Assembly: GCA_003439945.1 (NCBI GenBank)
Contig: QVRM01006581.1
Coordinates: forward strand, 308,790-372,789
Source: Dermanyssus gallinae
Lineage: Eukaryota > Arthropoda > Arachnida > Mesostigmata > Dermanyssidae
DNA: 64,000 nucleotides
Direction of reading: 5' to 3'
Part shown: piece after piece, positions 9,937 to 19,172 of the stretch
Numbering within the stretch: position 1 is the stretch's first letter
Layout of the letters: each line of letters starts with the position of its first letter
Made by a program: the position numbers and the translations under genes
Notes under the pieces: model-generated
What the model saw: the letters and a program-made list of their open reading frames with translations, nothing else
Told to the model about the DNA's origin: nothing
Database searches by the model: none

Positions 9937-10965
9937 TTACGAATATACATCATAGACATCGCATTTCCAGAGTTGAGACAGCGGAATTGCTCTTTCACAA
10001 CGCTGAAGGTGACATAGATCACACGGGCAGCCACAAAGTTTACACATACACTCCGCCGAAATCTCATGAAACTTCTCGCGCGCACAGATCTTCAGATGGA
10101 AGCCGTGGACGGCAAATCTGGTGATTAAATGCCGGTTCTCATAACTGCAGGCTCTCCACAAATCCGACGTTATTGCTCTCGTTTCATAAAACAGCGGGTC
10201 GATGTCGGCCATTTTATTTTCCCAATCTAAGACGTGTTCTCTAAAAACCGTCGTCTTCGGCAGGTTGTACATCTTCTGCAAGTCCTCGACGAATAACGGC
10301 GACGATGCCAGTAAGTACACTAATCTATTCAGGCTAGTGCGGTGGACGTTCAATGCTTTCTTTAGAAAACTGGATTTGAGTTGATCAAACGCCCTAAGGT
10401 TCGATCTCGTGAGATAAGGCCAGATCACCTGAACAGCGTAAGATGCTGTGGGTGCAATCTTCAGGTTAAACAGGTTAACAGCAACCTCCATCGACAGTCT
10501 GCATGTGTCCTTGACACAGTAAAAGGATTGTAGGCCCTTTCGGACTCTTTCTTCAACATGCCTGGAGAAGCTTGTGCCACGTGAAGGAAACACGACCCCC
10601 AGGTAGGGAAAGTATGGAACGATTTCGACTATTTCTGAATCCAGTCGGAGCTTATCGCTTTTGGCCAGTCTTCCTTCTCGTCGGAATTTCGTCGCTTTTG
10701 TCTTGCTCGCATTGATCTCCAGCTTGTTCCGGTTTACATAGCCCTGTAGAGTTACAAGCGACTGCTGCAAGTGAAAGCGACTTTGGGAGAATAATACTAA
10801 ATCATCGGCATACATAAGTGTTTCCACTTGTGAATGCCGACTATGTATTTCGGCCAGGAGATCGCTTACCAACATTGAGAACAACAGAGGACTCAGGTTA
10901 TCACCCTGAGCAACACCGGTGGTCTGAGTGATCGGCGCGTGCTCAGCAACCCCATCGTCTATTAT
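9937..10965 (-). pseudogene. LINE-B RT catalytic core, thumb and C-terminal zinc cluster
   Basis: The minus-strand frame begins before 10884 with GVAQGDNLSPLLFSMLVSDL, the RT QG box, then TLMYADDLVLFSQS with the catalytic Asp pair, LEINASKTKATKFRR and YLGVVFPSRGTSFSRHVEE. The C-terminal third ends in a Cys-rich cluster, AECMCKLCGCPCDLCHLQRC, that is also found in the relic at 20.3 kb. The 315 residues from the first TTG are uninterrupted. The frame is open further upstream to about 10970, where a one-base shift separates it from the preceding RT block. It is the best preserved part of LINE-B. Confidence 0.85.
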
Positions 10966-11125
10966 TACCAGTCCCTCTGCAAGATGCTTCTTAGAAGCTC
11001 TAGCATGCTCAATGGGACTCCACTGTGTGCCAGCTTGTCAAGGATGATCGTTCGCGAGGCCGTATCAAAGACCGCCTTGAAGTCCACGAACACGGCGAAT
11101 AGATCATTTCCCCTGACACGAAGTT
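10966..11125 (-). pseudogene. LINE-B RT block with first catalytic Asp
   Basis: Codes LRVRGNDLFAVFVDFKAVFD and then TASRTIILDKLAHSGVPLSML. FVDFKAVFD is the RT motif that holds the first catalytic Asp. Its upstream neighbour in the protein, ...STMTACVVLLNSVNLTL, lies 1.4 kb away at 12540 because LINE-A is inserted between them. The downstream edge is a frameshift at about 10970. Confidence 0.83.
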
Positions 11126-12531
11126 TTTTTGTTTGTTTGTTTATTGACATTTCTTGTAGATAATTGCACAAATTAATTTCAAGATCCATTAAGCACATAG
11201 CTTGTTCGGAGCCCCTTTTATGAATAACAATGTATAATTTATATATGCCATTTTCACCTATTTACAATATATTGCAACATGATTGTATTTTTATATCACT
11301 TTTAACCAGATACCAAAGTTTCAAGATAATGCTCTTTGAGATCGCATTTGAATTTGAGCAGGGACTTTGTCTGCCTAACGGAGGCCGGTACTTTGTTCCA
11401 GTAGGAGGGCCCAATGTTTCTGATTGATAGCCTTGACTGGTTGGAGTTGGCGTGTGACAGAGTAAACAGGTTTGATGCGTTACCCCTTGTAGATATGGGT
11501 GTTGCTGATGTTGCCAGACCATATAAGTTTGGATGCACTCCAAGGAGTATACGCTTAATTTCAACTACGAGACAGTATTCTATAAGTTTTGGGAACGGCA
11601 AAATGTTAATATTTTTGTAGTGCGGTTGCACTGAATCTCGCATCCAGAGGTCCAGAGTTGTTCTCAGTGCTCGTTTTTGGAGTCGGTGAAGCGACCTGAT
11701 AAGACGCATCTGTGTTAAGCCATAAACTTCTACAGCGTAGGTCAGGTGACTATGGACGTAGGCAAAATACATCGCCATCAGGCAGTTTTGGGGAAGAATT
11801 CGTCGAGCTCTGTATAGAGCTGCATTGCTGCCAGATATTTTCTTACGTATATGTGTGACATGCGCTTCAAAGGTCAGCTTTTCGTCCAACGTAACGCCTA
11901 GGAACTTCGTTTCCTTTAGAAGCGAAAGGGCTATGCCGTCGCACTGGAAACGGAGGGGATTAATCGTAACGGAACCCCGCGGGGAAAGGAATTGCATTAC
12001 ACCTGTTTTCCTCCAAGTCATATAGAGACCGTTACTCCTGAACCATGATGATAACCTCTGAAGGTCCTCGCGGACCATAGCCTCTACCTCAGTTGGGGAG
12101 TTCCCGACGAATAGGGCGGTGGTATCGTCCGCAAACAAGGTCAACTTTGCATGTTTTGTTACGCTAAATATGTCGCTAATAAAGATGTTGAAGAGAAGTG
12201 GACCACCTATACTGCCCTGAGCCACTCCAACAGATATATTTCTTACATCCGAGATTGCATTGCCCACTTGAACAACTTGCCTCCTATTCGACATAAACGA
12301 CCGCAGCCAAGACAAAAAAATATCATTCGCTCCATATCGAGTTAACTTTTTAATCAGAATATTTACATCAACTGTATCAAATGCTTTTCTAAGATCTATA
12401 AATACGCCGGCGACTGTCTTTTTTAACATTAGGTTTCTGCGAACCTCTTCAACAAAATCCATGATGGGTACAGTCGTCGACATTTTGGATCGAAAACCGA
12501 ACTGACGCTGACTTAGGCCATTGTATGTATG
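11126..12531 (-). mobile_element. LINE-A copy 2, 5'-truncated, nested in LINE-B
   Basis: Contains the RT from just before its first catalytic Asp to the stop, then a ~175-base 3' UTR that ends AATAAACAAACAAAAAAA at 11126. The 5' end is cut at the AATGGCCTAAGTCAGC point, and about 20 filler bases (GGCCTAAG plus a TACA run) follow. Flanking LINE-B sequence shares only AAG at both edges. Removing the insertion joins NLTL to RVRGND in frame. Bases 12132-12510 are almost identical to 1-370. A fragment of the same 3' UTR lies at 20805-20931 on the plus strand. Confidence 0.88.
11302..12483 (-). CDS. LINE-A reverse transcriptase, C-terminal 393 codons (intact frame)
   Basis: The frame reads GVFIDLRKAFDTVDVNIL with the first catalytic Asp, FLSWLRSFMSNRRQVVQVG, GVAQGSIGGPLLFNIFISDI (QG box), KLTLFADDTTALFVG (catalytic pair as FADD), LNPLRFQ-like strand and FLGVTLDEKLTFEAHV. 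Two thirds along is YAVEVYGLTQMRLI, and the end is SIRNIGPSYWNKVPASVRQT then SLLKFKCDLKEHYL, the standard closing segment of CR1/Jockey-type ORF2 proteins. It is uninterrupted from the truncation point to the stop, so this copy is younger than LINE-B. The element is still dead because its 5' half is missing. Confidence 0.9.
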   Translation of the reverse strand: MSTTVPIMDFVEEVRRNLMLKKTVAGVFIDLRKAFDTVDVNILIKKLTRYGANDIFLSWLRSFMSNRRQVVQVGNAISDVRNISVGVAQGSIGGPLLFNIFISDIFSVTKHAKLTLFADDTTALFVGNSPTEVEAMVREDLQRLSSWFRSNGLYMTWRKTGVMQFLSPRGSVTINPLRFQCDGIALSLLKETKFLGVTLDEKLTFEAHVTHIRKKISGSNAALYRARRILPQNCLMAMYFAYVHSHLTYAVEVYGLTQMRLIRSLHRLQKRALRTTLDLWMRDSVQPHYKNINILPFPKLIEYCLVVEIKRILLGVHPNLYGLATSATPISTRGNASNLFTLSHANSNQSRLSIRNIGPSYWNKVPASVRQTKSLLKFKCDLKEHYLETLVSG

Positions 12532-12539
12532 TACTTAGG

Positions 12540-13265
12540 CCAAGTGTAAGATTCACCGAATTTAGAAGCACGACGCACGCAGTCATTGTTGATCTGCCTT
12601 TTCTGAATCCGTGTTGCTGCTCAGGAAGTGCCCCGGTAGTTTCTAAAAATACTTCCAGGCGACGGGTTAAGATGGCCGAAAGAAGCTTACATATTACGCT
12701 CTTTTTCGTTATTCCTCGGTAGGATGATGGAGCCAGCGGGTCTCCCTTTCCCTTAGCAATGATACTAAGAAGACTGTTCCTCCATTCCACGGGTAATTAG
12801 GATGTTTTAAGCACTTCATTGAAAAGAGCAGTGAAACACGGCACTAACAACGTGGCCTGCCAAAGATGTTCGTTTACCACTAGGTCCGGTCCGGGGGCCT
12901 TACCCAGCGGCGCCTTTACCATTGCTTCAGTTACCTCCGAGTCGATAAAAGGGCAAGACAGAGCCTGGCGAGCTTCCTGGATTCGCTTGCTCCATGCAGA
13001 AAATACTACAGGAACATCGCTCGGAATGGTTACCGCACCGGCAATCATTTTACTTCTCAGGCTGGATTGGACATGCAGTGGCGCGTCTATCGGCATGCAA
13101 CCATTTGTGTGGTGATTGGTGTGCCTCGACCACTAACTTGTACTCACTTCGTTCTTCATGCTCCTTTATAGCTTTTTTTACCACTTTCTTGTACGCGCGG
13201 CTTAGTTGAGTATAAAGGGGCATCATCTCAGGGCGTGTACGAGCTAGGATATATGCTTGCACCAT
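12540..13265 (-). pseudogene. LINE-B linker and N-terminal RT part
   Basis: The linker frame (13265-13050) has RAYKKVVKKAIKEHEERSEY. The following frame (13096-12797) has the pre-RT box LGKAPGPDLVVNEHL. It ends at an in-frame TAA (12797), beyond which the same frame continues with LPVEWRNSLLSIIAKGKGDP, SSYRGITKKSVICKLLSAIL and LPEQQHGFRKGRSTMTACVV, the RT fingers motifs. The nested LINE-A cuts the frame after NSVNLTL. Confidence 0.83.
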
Positions 13266-13299
13266 GTAGTGCTTGAAGGAGCGGCACTGCTGATTGTAC

Positions 13300-14160
13300 C
13301 ATGGGACAAACTAACTACGAGCTCGTTTTGGTCGGGTGCTACCTGTAATGACGCTACGGAGCCTGCAAGCATATGACTCTACGTCGATCAGGACTGGAAC
13401 AGGAAGAACACTTGGAGCAACGGTTTTCAGTCGTGTGATGTCGAGGGTATGACTCAGAGAAGGCCGCTTGCTGTAGAAAGTTTGCGAGCCAAGTGAGATA
13501 TTCATTGCAACTGGTAAATGCTACTTTACTCCAAACGCCAGGGTATTCATCTATAGTCCACGTTACACGGATCAGCATTTGTAGCAAATATATCTATTGT
13601 CGATTGTCCTTGCGGCGCGATAACTGTCGAGTTATCAGCTGTAGATACAACCCACATGCTCCGAGACGGCAGTACGTTCAACAGTGATGCTGTTCTTGGG
13701 TGCTTTGCCTTATTAAATGGACAGTTGAGATCGCCACAGGGTACAGTTATTTTCTGCAAGTCTACTATATACACGTGGTCATATCATACCACGCTATCAG
13801 TTTCTCCAGCAGAATTTCCGTATCCTCCAATGGACTAGAGTAGGCTGCAATCACGTTTATTGTGTCTCCCGTAAGAATTACGCAATTGTGTTCACTTTAG
13901 CAGGGATGAATTCCAGGAAGTTTACTATGATATATGACAGCAACTCCTCCACTCCTTCGACCTGGTCCTTCTGACTGGTTACCTAGACATTCCGCTACAC
14001 GCCAATCGGGGATGGCTGTGGACTTGGCGGCCCAGGTCTCGGTAATAACTAACACGTCGAATTGGTCCGTTAAGGGAAGTAATCGTAAACTCGATTTAAT
14101 ACCTTCACAGTTCCACTGAAAGAATCTAATTGTCGACTTTTTGTTTTGACTAGATTGAGG
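13300..14160 (-). pseudogene. LINE-B endonuclease domain
   Basis: Reading the minus strand from about 14140: FFQWNCEGIKSSLRLLPL, DVLVITETWAAKSTAIPDW, GRRSGGVAVIYHSKLPG, then with a stop YSSPLEDTEILLEKLIA, and in another frame a GDLNCPFN segment, MWVVSTADNSTVIAPQGQS and IDIFATN. These are the ordered endonuclease motifs (N..G, ETW, GGVA, GDxN, IDxFxTN). Several frame changes and at least one stop are needed, so it is decayed. A serine-rich segment just upstream (14400-14203) may be the end of ORF1, but that is not supported by motifs. Confidence 0.78.
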
Positions 14161-14419
14161 TTTCTTAGATGTTAGGACGTCAGTAATTGTTGTGTAAGGC
14201 AGTCACGATCCGTCTCGAGGCTTATCGCTCTTGGTTAACTCTGCACCAAGCCTATACGACGACGCGCAAAGTGCATCTCGCAGAGATGTTTCTATGGATT
14301 CTCGCATTAAGACTTCAAGGGGAGTGCTGTTGATAATTTTAGTCGGTTTGTCACTTTTCTCTTCTACAGAGACTCTGGGGAACAAGGAGTTTTCCAACAA
14401 CGCTGGTTACTGCTGTTTG

Positions 14420-14790
14420 AATCGCTTCAAACATGTAGTTTAGACGGCTTACATACGATATTTTGCTTGTGCTTCCCTTGCCCAGAAGCTTTTTTTAGGG
14501 GGGGTTGAGGGTTTAAAATACATTAACGTACGACTGAGCAAACGCATACAGGGATTGGCTGTCCCCAGAACATGTTCACACTCAGACAGTGTGGGACTCA
14601 GCCACCAAACAGCAAGTCTCACCAGCAAGCCTTGGCAAGAGTCAGAGAGTTAAGGCCATACCCTCTAAAGCCCTACATATATGCACGACAGTGCCTACAT
14701 ATGTGTATTCCCCTTGAGATGACCCTACACCCTGCGGGATTCTTGACAGAGAAGAGTAATTACGCACAGGCGGCGGGGAAGTCTCGGAAG
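14420..14790. other. No gene; probably 3' UTR of LINE-C
   Basis: Lies just downstream (minus strand) of the LINE-C coding end at about 14793 and just upstream of LINE-B. No motifs are seen in any frame. A G-run, TTAGGGGGGG, is at about 14496. Confidence 0.4.
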
Positions 14791-15289
14791 CTTTAAATCA
14801 TTATGTCTTGCTTGTCGAGTCGCGTGGTGTAAGCGACTCTCTTATGCTTTCCACTAGTCATCTTCTTCCGGCATCTTCCTTGGCGTTCATACAACGTTGA
14901 ATAGGCTTTGCAGCCGCGTCCCAGTTCTTGACCGACGTGAGCATGTGTGCGACTAGCTCTCCTAGAGTGTTCTTTCTGGGCATGCCTCGTCTGATTTCGG
15001 TCCATGTGGCGCATCTCAGGACCGTATGTTCCGGAGAGTCCACCTCGTCGCAATACAAACATTGCGTTCAGTCAACTTTTCCTATCCGGTTTGGATACAC
15101 CCTGGAAATCGCCAAGACCCGTGAAAACCTGGGTTAATGGTAAGTAAGACGACCCCCGGGACGATTCGGCGGATGTTCGGAATAAGGTTCTTCACAGGCG
15201 CTCCTGGTTGTCCGTCCGGGATACTGTCCCACTCCTTCTGCCACCGATCGAGTGTTACCTCGCGTTCTTGTTCGAGTTCCTTAGCTGGG

Positions 15290-15853
15290 TCATAGGCGCC
15301 GACGTTCGGCTGCCTTCAAGTCCCAGGGCACTGTCTCTGCCAGTACGAGCGAGGCCGCCGTACTGATGGTGCGATACCCCCGAATGATGCGAAGGGCGCC
15401 GATCCGCTGAACTCTCCTCAAGAGCTTCGTCGTAGCGTATGTGTCCATTGTAGGCGACATCCAAACTGGCGACCCAAAAAGGATGATGGACTCGGACACG
15501 GACATTAGTAGTCTCCGTTGGCTATCTATGGAGCAGTGCGTGTTGGGCAACAGGCGGGCAATGTCATTAGCCGCCTTTTGCGCCTTCGCGGCCGCTATCC
15601 TCACATGAGGGGTCCACCGCAGTCCCCGGCCCATATGTATACCCAAGTATCTTGCCGCGTCCTTTAGCTCAATGCTTTTGCCAGACAGGGAAAGCTTTAA
15701 AGGGCCGCATTTCTTTTTCCCGATGAGTAGAATCGCCTCACTCTTCTGGGGAGCGACTGTTAGGCCGGCATCTCTCATCCATTTATCGATATCCGCTAGC
15801 GCAATATTGGAGTATGTCTCTAGCTCCATCTTGGTCCTGGCTCTGACGGTCAC
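15290..15853 (-). pseudogene. LINE-C RT palm/thumb
   Basis: 187 open codons start directly after the expected YADD box (residues TVRARTKMELE). They contain AGLTVAPQKSEAILLIGKKK, RYLGIHMGRGLRWTPHVRIA, ARLLPNTHCSIDSQRRLLMS, SIILFGSPVWM and RVQRIGALRIIRGYRTIST, with LVLAETVPWDLKAAERRRL at the end. These are well-known R1-type thumb motifs. The start codon is artificial; the frame belongs to the larger ORF2. Confidence 0.85.
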
Positions 15854-16044
15854 ATCCGCGTAGGCGTAGGTATTTCTACTCCCGGTGGAAGATGCTGAAT
15901 GTTTAGGACGTCATCGTATGCCAGAATCCAGAAGAGTGGTCCAATGATTGAACCCCCCTGCGGCACTCCGGCAGTCATCTCCACCTTGGTGCGCCCGTTT
16001 TCGACCTTCCTATTTTTCAGGTAATCGGAAACTAACCGTACCAG

Positions 16045-16353
16045 CTATGGAGGGACGTTCTTTCGTTGGAGCGTCTCCAGAACCACTTTCCACGGGATAC
16101 TGTTGAACGCATTTTTTACATCCAGCAACACCACCAGGAACAAATACCTGGTCTTCCGGGTCGAGTCCTTAATAGGTTCGGTCTTTGCTACTACTTTATG
16201 GATGGCCGACAGAACAGACTTCTGCTTTCGGAACCCAAACTGCATCGCTGATAACAGCCCGTGCTCCTCGGCAAAAGTCCTCGATAATCGATCCTCCATA
16301 ATGGCTTCGGCTCCTTTGGCCAAAGTGCTCAACAAGCAGATTGGGCGGTACAA
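16045..16353 (-). pseudogene. LINE-C RT fingers and first catalytic block
   Basis: Contains YRPICLLSTLAKGAEAIMED (fingers), GLLSAMQFGFRKQKSVLSAI, and LFLVVLLDVKNAFNSIPWK, where LLDVKNAFNS is the motif with the first catalytic Asp. It ends at a stop after KNVPP. The next block in the protein, with the QG box, is in another frame at about 15.95 kb. Confidence 0.85.
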
Positions 16354-16640
16354 CCCGTTGCCCTTAGGCAGCCGTACAAGCTCGGCGGCCTTCCAGCTCT
16401 CGGGAAGCTTACCCGTACGAAAGTATCATCTTTGTGATGATTCTCGCCACTAGCAAGGAATACTGTCTAAATAGGAATTTTACCGCTCCCGCCGGTATTC
16501 CATCCAAGCCTGGTGCCTTTCCAAGCTTGATCCTTCCCGCCGCGGCAGCAGCAGCACCAATTTCGCCTGGAGTGACCTCGGGCACGTCAGTCTCCTGCAT
16601 TTGAAGCGCTGCTGGAGCTGGAATTATGGCTCTAACTCGT

Positions 16641-17318
16641 TGTTTCAGTTCATCTTATGCATGTTCGATGGGATTCAGCAGAGGAAATACCTGTGACAGG
16701 GAATTCCGTTTCTTTGCCGTTCTTGTCTTAATGGACATGCAGCCTGGTCTCTGGTTAAAGGTAATGATACCATAAGGCTTTAGAGAGGAGACGCTTAGAG
16801 CACTAACGCAGGGCAATTGCATTCTATCATTGCTCTTTCGAGTCTGCCATTCTATACTATCGTGTGCTTAAATGTTTGTAAGGAGCACGTAAGGAGGACG
16901 TGCTGCATTACCCAGTACGCAATTGTGAGCTTTTTGACAAACATTAGCAAAAAGCTAATATTAAGTCAGACGCATTTCTTAAATGATAAAATGTATACAT
17001 ATAGTACATTTTGTGTCTTTAAAACTACAATTGTCTTGTATGAACGTTTCGAATTATTATACAAATGTTAAAAGTGGTTAAAGCTAATCTCCTGTGCGTC
17101 CGCACCTTGCCTGCGCCGTATCGCATCTGATAGGCTACTCATCGACGGCACTGCAGCACACGATGGCACGATGCACCGCGTGGTATATAGGACATCTTTC
17201 ACCACATCTTATACAGATACATGTATCTGCAGGTGCATAAAACCCCCCGTCCCCCATAAAACGTGATGAAAGCCATGAACAGCGAAGCGCCCGAGAATAT
17301 ATCGGTTTGTTCGTTGGG

Positions 17319-17354
<36 letters not shown>

Positions 17355-18290
17355 TAAAAGGAGATTACATAAAGGGGCAAGTAATTTTATGCCACACGGA
17401 TCGACATCTGGCCTGTATAGAGCAGGTCCGTGCAGCACCATGGAATTTTCCTTCCGTGGAATCAAGTCTGTCCGCGCTCCTCTCCTAATGTGTTGAAGGT
17501 AAAATTATCAGAGGCTAGTATTGATCTGGAGGAATCGATTTGTTTTAAAGCCCTGGCCACAGACAACATTGAAACATGAGCCGTATCACCGCATTCAATC
17601 ATCTACGCAATTTTTAGAGCACAATTTCTATAGTTTTGAGCTAGTGGTAGTTCTGAATGACGACTGGACAGTGCTACTCAATAATTCATAGACAGAGGAT
17701 AGCAAAGAAACAAAATATCTGTCATAATAAGCAAGCATAAATGTTTATTTCATGCTTGAGATACACTGTTATCTAAAAATGTTCAATTTTAATTTAGATG
17801 ACTTTTTTGATGAGCTTGTTGCATTGAAAGATCTATCTTATATAAATATACCTGATATGGCAATTTCTGATAAAAATGAACTAATATTAAAAAAATAAAA
17901 CATGGTTTAATTAATATATAAATAAAGTTGAAAAAGTAATTCAAGATATTTAGTTTGCCTGACAACGATACAGGTACAATGCAAAAAATGGCATATATAT
18001 AAGGAGACATATGTCATTTATTAATTGTTATCAATCACCAACGGTGGGAACATGGCAACTGGGTTTCTGCGAACGTGTGCACCTTTACGAAGGGTCCAGA
18101 CGTGTTTTTGCATGCTTAAGCCAAGCGTTGCCATGCTCGGTCTAAATGTTTGTCACACAGATCGTTTTAATCGTCGCTTATGCTTGAAACTTGATGTACA
18201 TTATAGTGCTTTCTTACTAGACCAGTCACTTCCTAGACTACAAATATTATTGTGGCGCTATCTTGTTTAAATGCTGGTCATTTATTTAAT
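16641..18290. other. No gene recognised
   Basis: AT-rich sequence with short frames only. A small (AT)n tract lies at 17322-17353. No LINE, SINE or mariner motif could be read. It separates the LINE cluster from the DHX36 gene. Confidence 0.5.
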
Positions 18291-18296
18291 GAGCCA

Positions 18297-18339
18297 TTAT
18301 ATATATATATATATATGTATATTTATATATATATATATT

Positions 18340-18414
<75 letters not shown>

Positions 18415-18452
18415 AGACATATATATATTTATATATATATATATATATATAA
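18297..18452. repeat. (AT)n microsatellite with TATG/TATT interruptions
   Basis: The longest compound AT tract in the window, about 155 bases, with several ATGTAT and ATTTAT breaks and one GTATAGACAT break. It lies about 720 bases upstream of the DHX36 start codon. Confidence 0.97.
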
Positions 18453-18907
18453 AATGAAAAAGCGAGGCTAACACTTTTGGTGGGTTTTCCATTTTCGTCG
18501 TCTGCAAATCGCTATAATTCGACACCAGCAGCAGCAACAACTACAACAACAATAACAATAATTATAGTCACTCAAAGCACAACAAGGCCTAATTACAATA
18601 TGTCCCACTATCCCATCCTAACAGCTGGATAAGACGACACCCCTCCCACCCCTCATACACTCAGGCGGCACGAGATGGAATGAGTAGTGAGTGTTCATAT
18701 AAACACGAGAACGGCACACATGCCCGAATGCCCGACTAGACACAGACTTCAGCCCCAGACACAGACGTGGTCTGCATCTCTGTGTCGAAACGTTGTCGAA
18801 CGGAATTGCCGGAGTGTTCGAATTTTTGACGGGACCTCTACTGTTCAACTCGAACCTGGGAGCAGTGGATGAAGGAACCCTGCGAGAACAAAACAGTCAA
18901 CCTAACC

Positions 18908-18972
18908 TTAAATACTGCTGTCTGGCAGGCAGTATTTAATGGTCGATCAGGTGTTGATCGACCCATATATAG
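18908..18972 (+). promoter_or_regulatory. Putative DHX36 core promoter: two adjacent perfect palindromes and a TATA-like site
   Basis: TTAAATACTGC (18908-18918) pairs perfectly with GCAGTATTTAA (18929-18939). GGTCGATCA (18941-18949) pairs perfectly with TGATCGACC (18955-18963). They are followed at once by CATATATAG (18964-18972), which resembles a TATA box, 200 bases before the DHX36 ATG. Placement suggests dimeric-factor binding sites near the transcription start, but no factor is recognised and the promoter role is inferred. Confidence 0.35.
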
Positions 18973-19172
18973 TTCTCGTAGCGCGCATCGCTGCCGAAAA
19001 ACACTGCGTGTGAACTGTAGTGCAGCACCAGCAGCAGCAACAACAGCAGCAGCCGTTGATTGACGTTGATTGTCGTCGGCCGGACGAGATTTTTGGCCAG
19101 GTCCGGCAGTGAAGCAAGTACATCTGCTGCTGATCGGCCGCTTACAGAGACAGCAGCTTGTTGGGAGGCACG

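Larger units (their letters stand above)
9899..14160 (-). mobile_element. LINE-B: non-LTR retrotransposon interrupted by a nested LINE-A
   Basis: Read on the minus strand, the element runs from an endonuclease (14140-13550) through a linker (13265-13050), RT N-terminal part (13096-12540), nested LINE-A (12531-11126), RT core (11125-10880), RT thumb and a C-terminal Cys cluster (10884-9937). The tail reads AATAAAACTAAAACTAC. Stops and frameshifts at 12797, about 10970 and in the endonuclease make it inactive. Outside the insertion the order and motifs are a standard ORF2. Related fragments are at 5559-5935 (+) and 20249-20530 (-). Confidence 0.85.
14793..16640 (-). mobile_element. LINE-C: R1-like non-LTR retrotransposon, RT and C-terminal part
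   Basis: Ordered minus-strand fragments of one RT protein. A pre-RT KAPGLDGIPAGAVKFL box is at 16600-16409. MYRPICLLSTLAKGAEAIME, QFGFRKQKSVLSAIHKVV and VVLLDVKNAFNSIPWKVVL lie at 16353-16045. The thumb is at 15853-15290. A Cys-His knuckle near 15058 reads YCDEVDSPEHTVLRC and then W. The sequence of motifs and the closing C..C..EHT..C knuckle fit the R1 group. It is broken between blocks by frame changes, and the YADD box is disrupted at about 15860-15870. The 5' part is absent. Confidence 0.85.

Noticed and set aside
1..16640. Host genes encoding reverse transcriptases
   Set aside because: All are LINE proteins with endonuclease or zinc-cluster partners, truncations, nested insertions or frameshifts.
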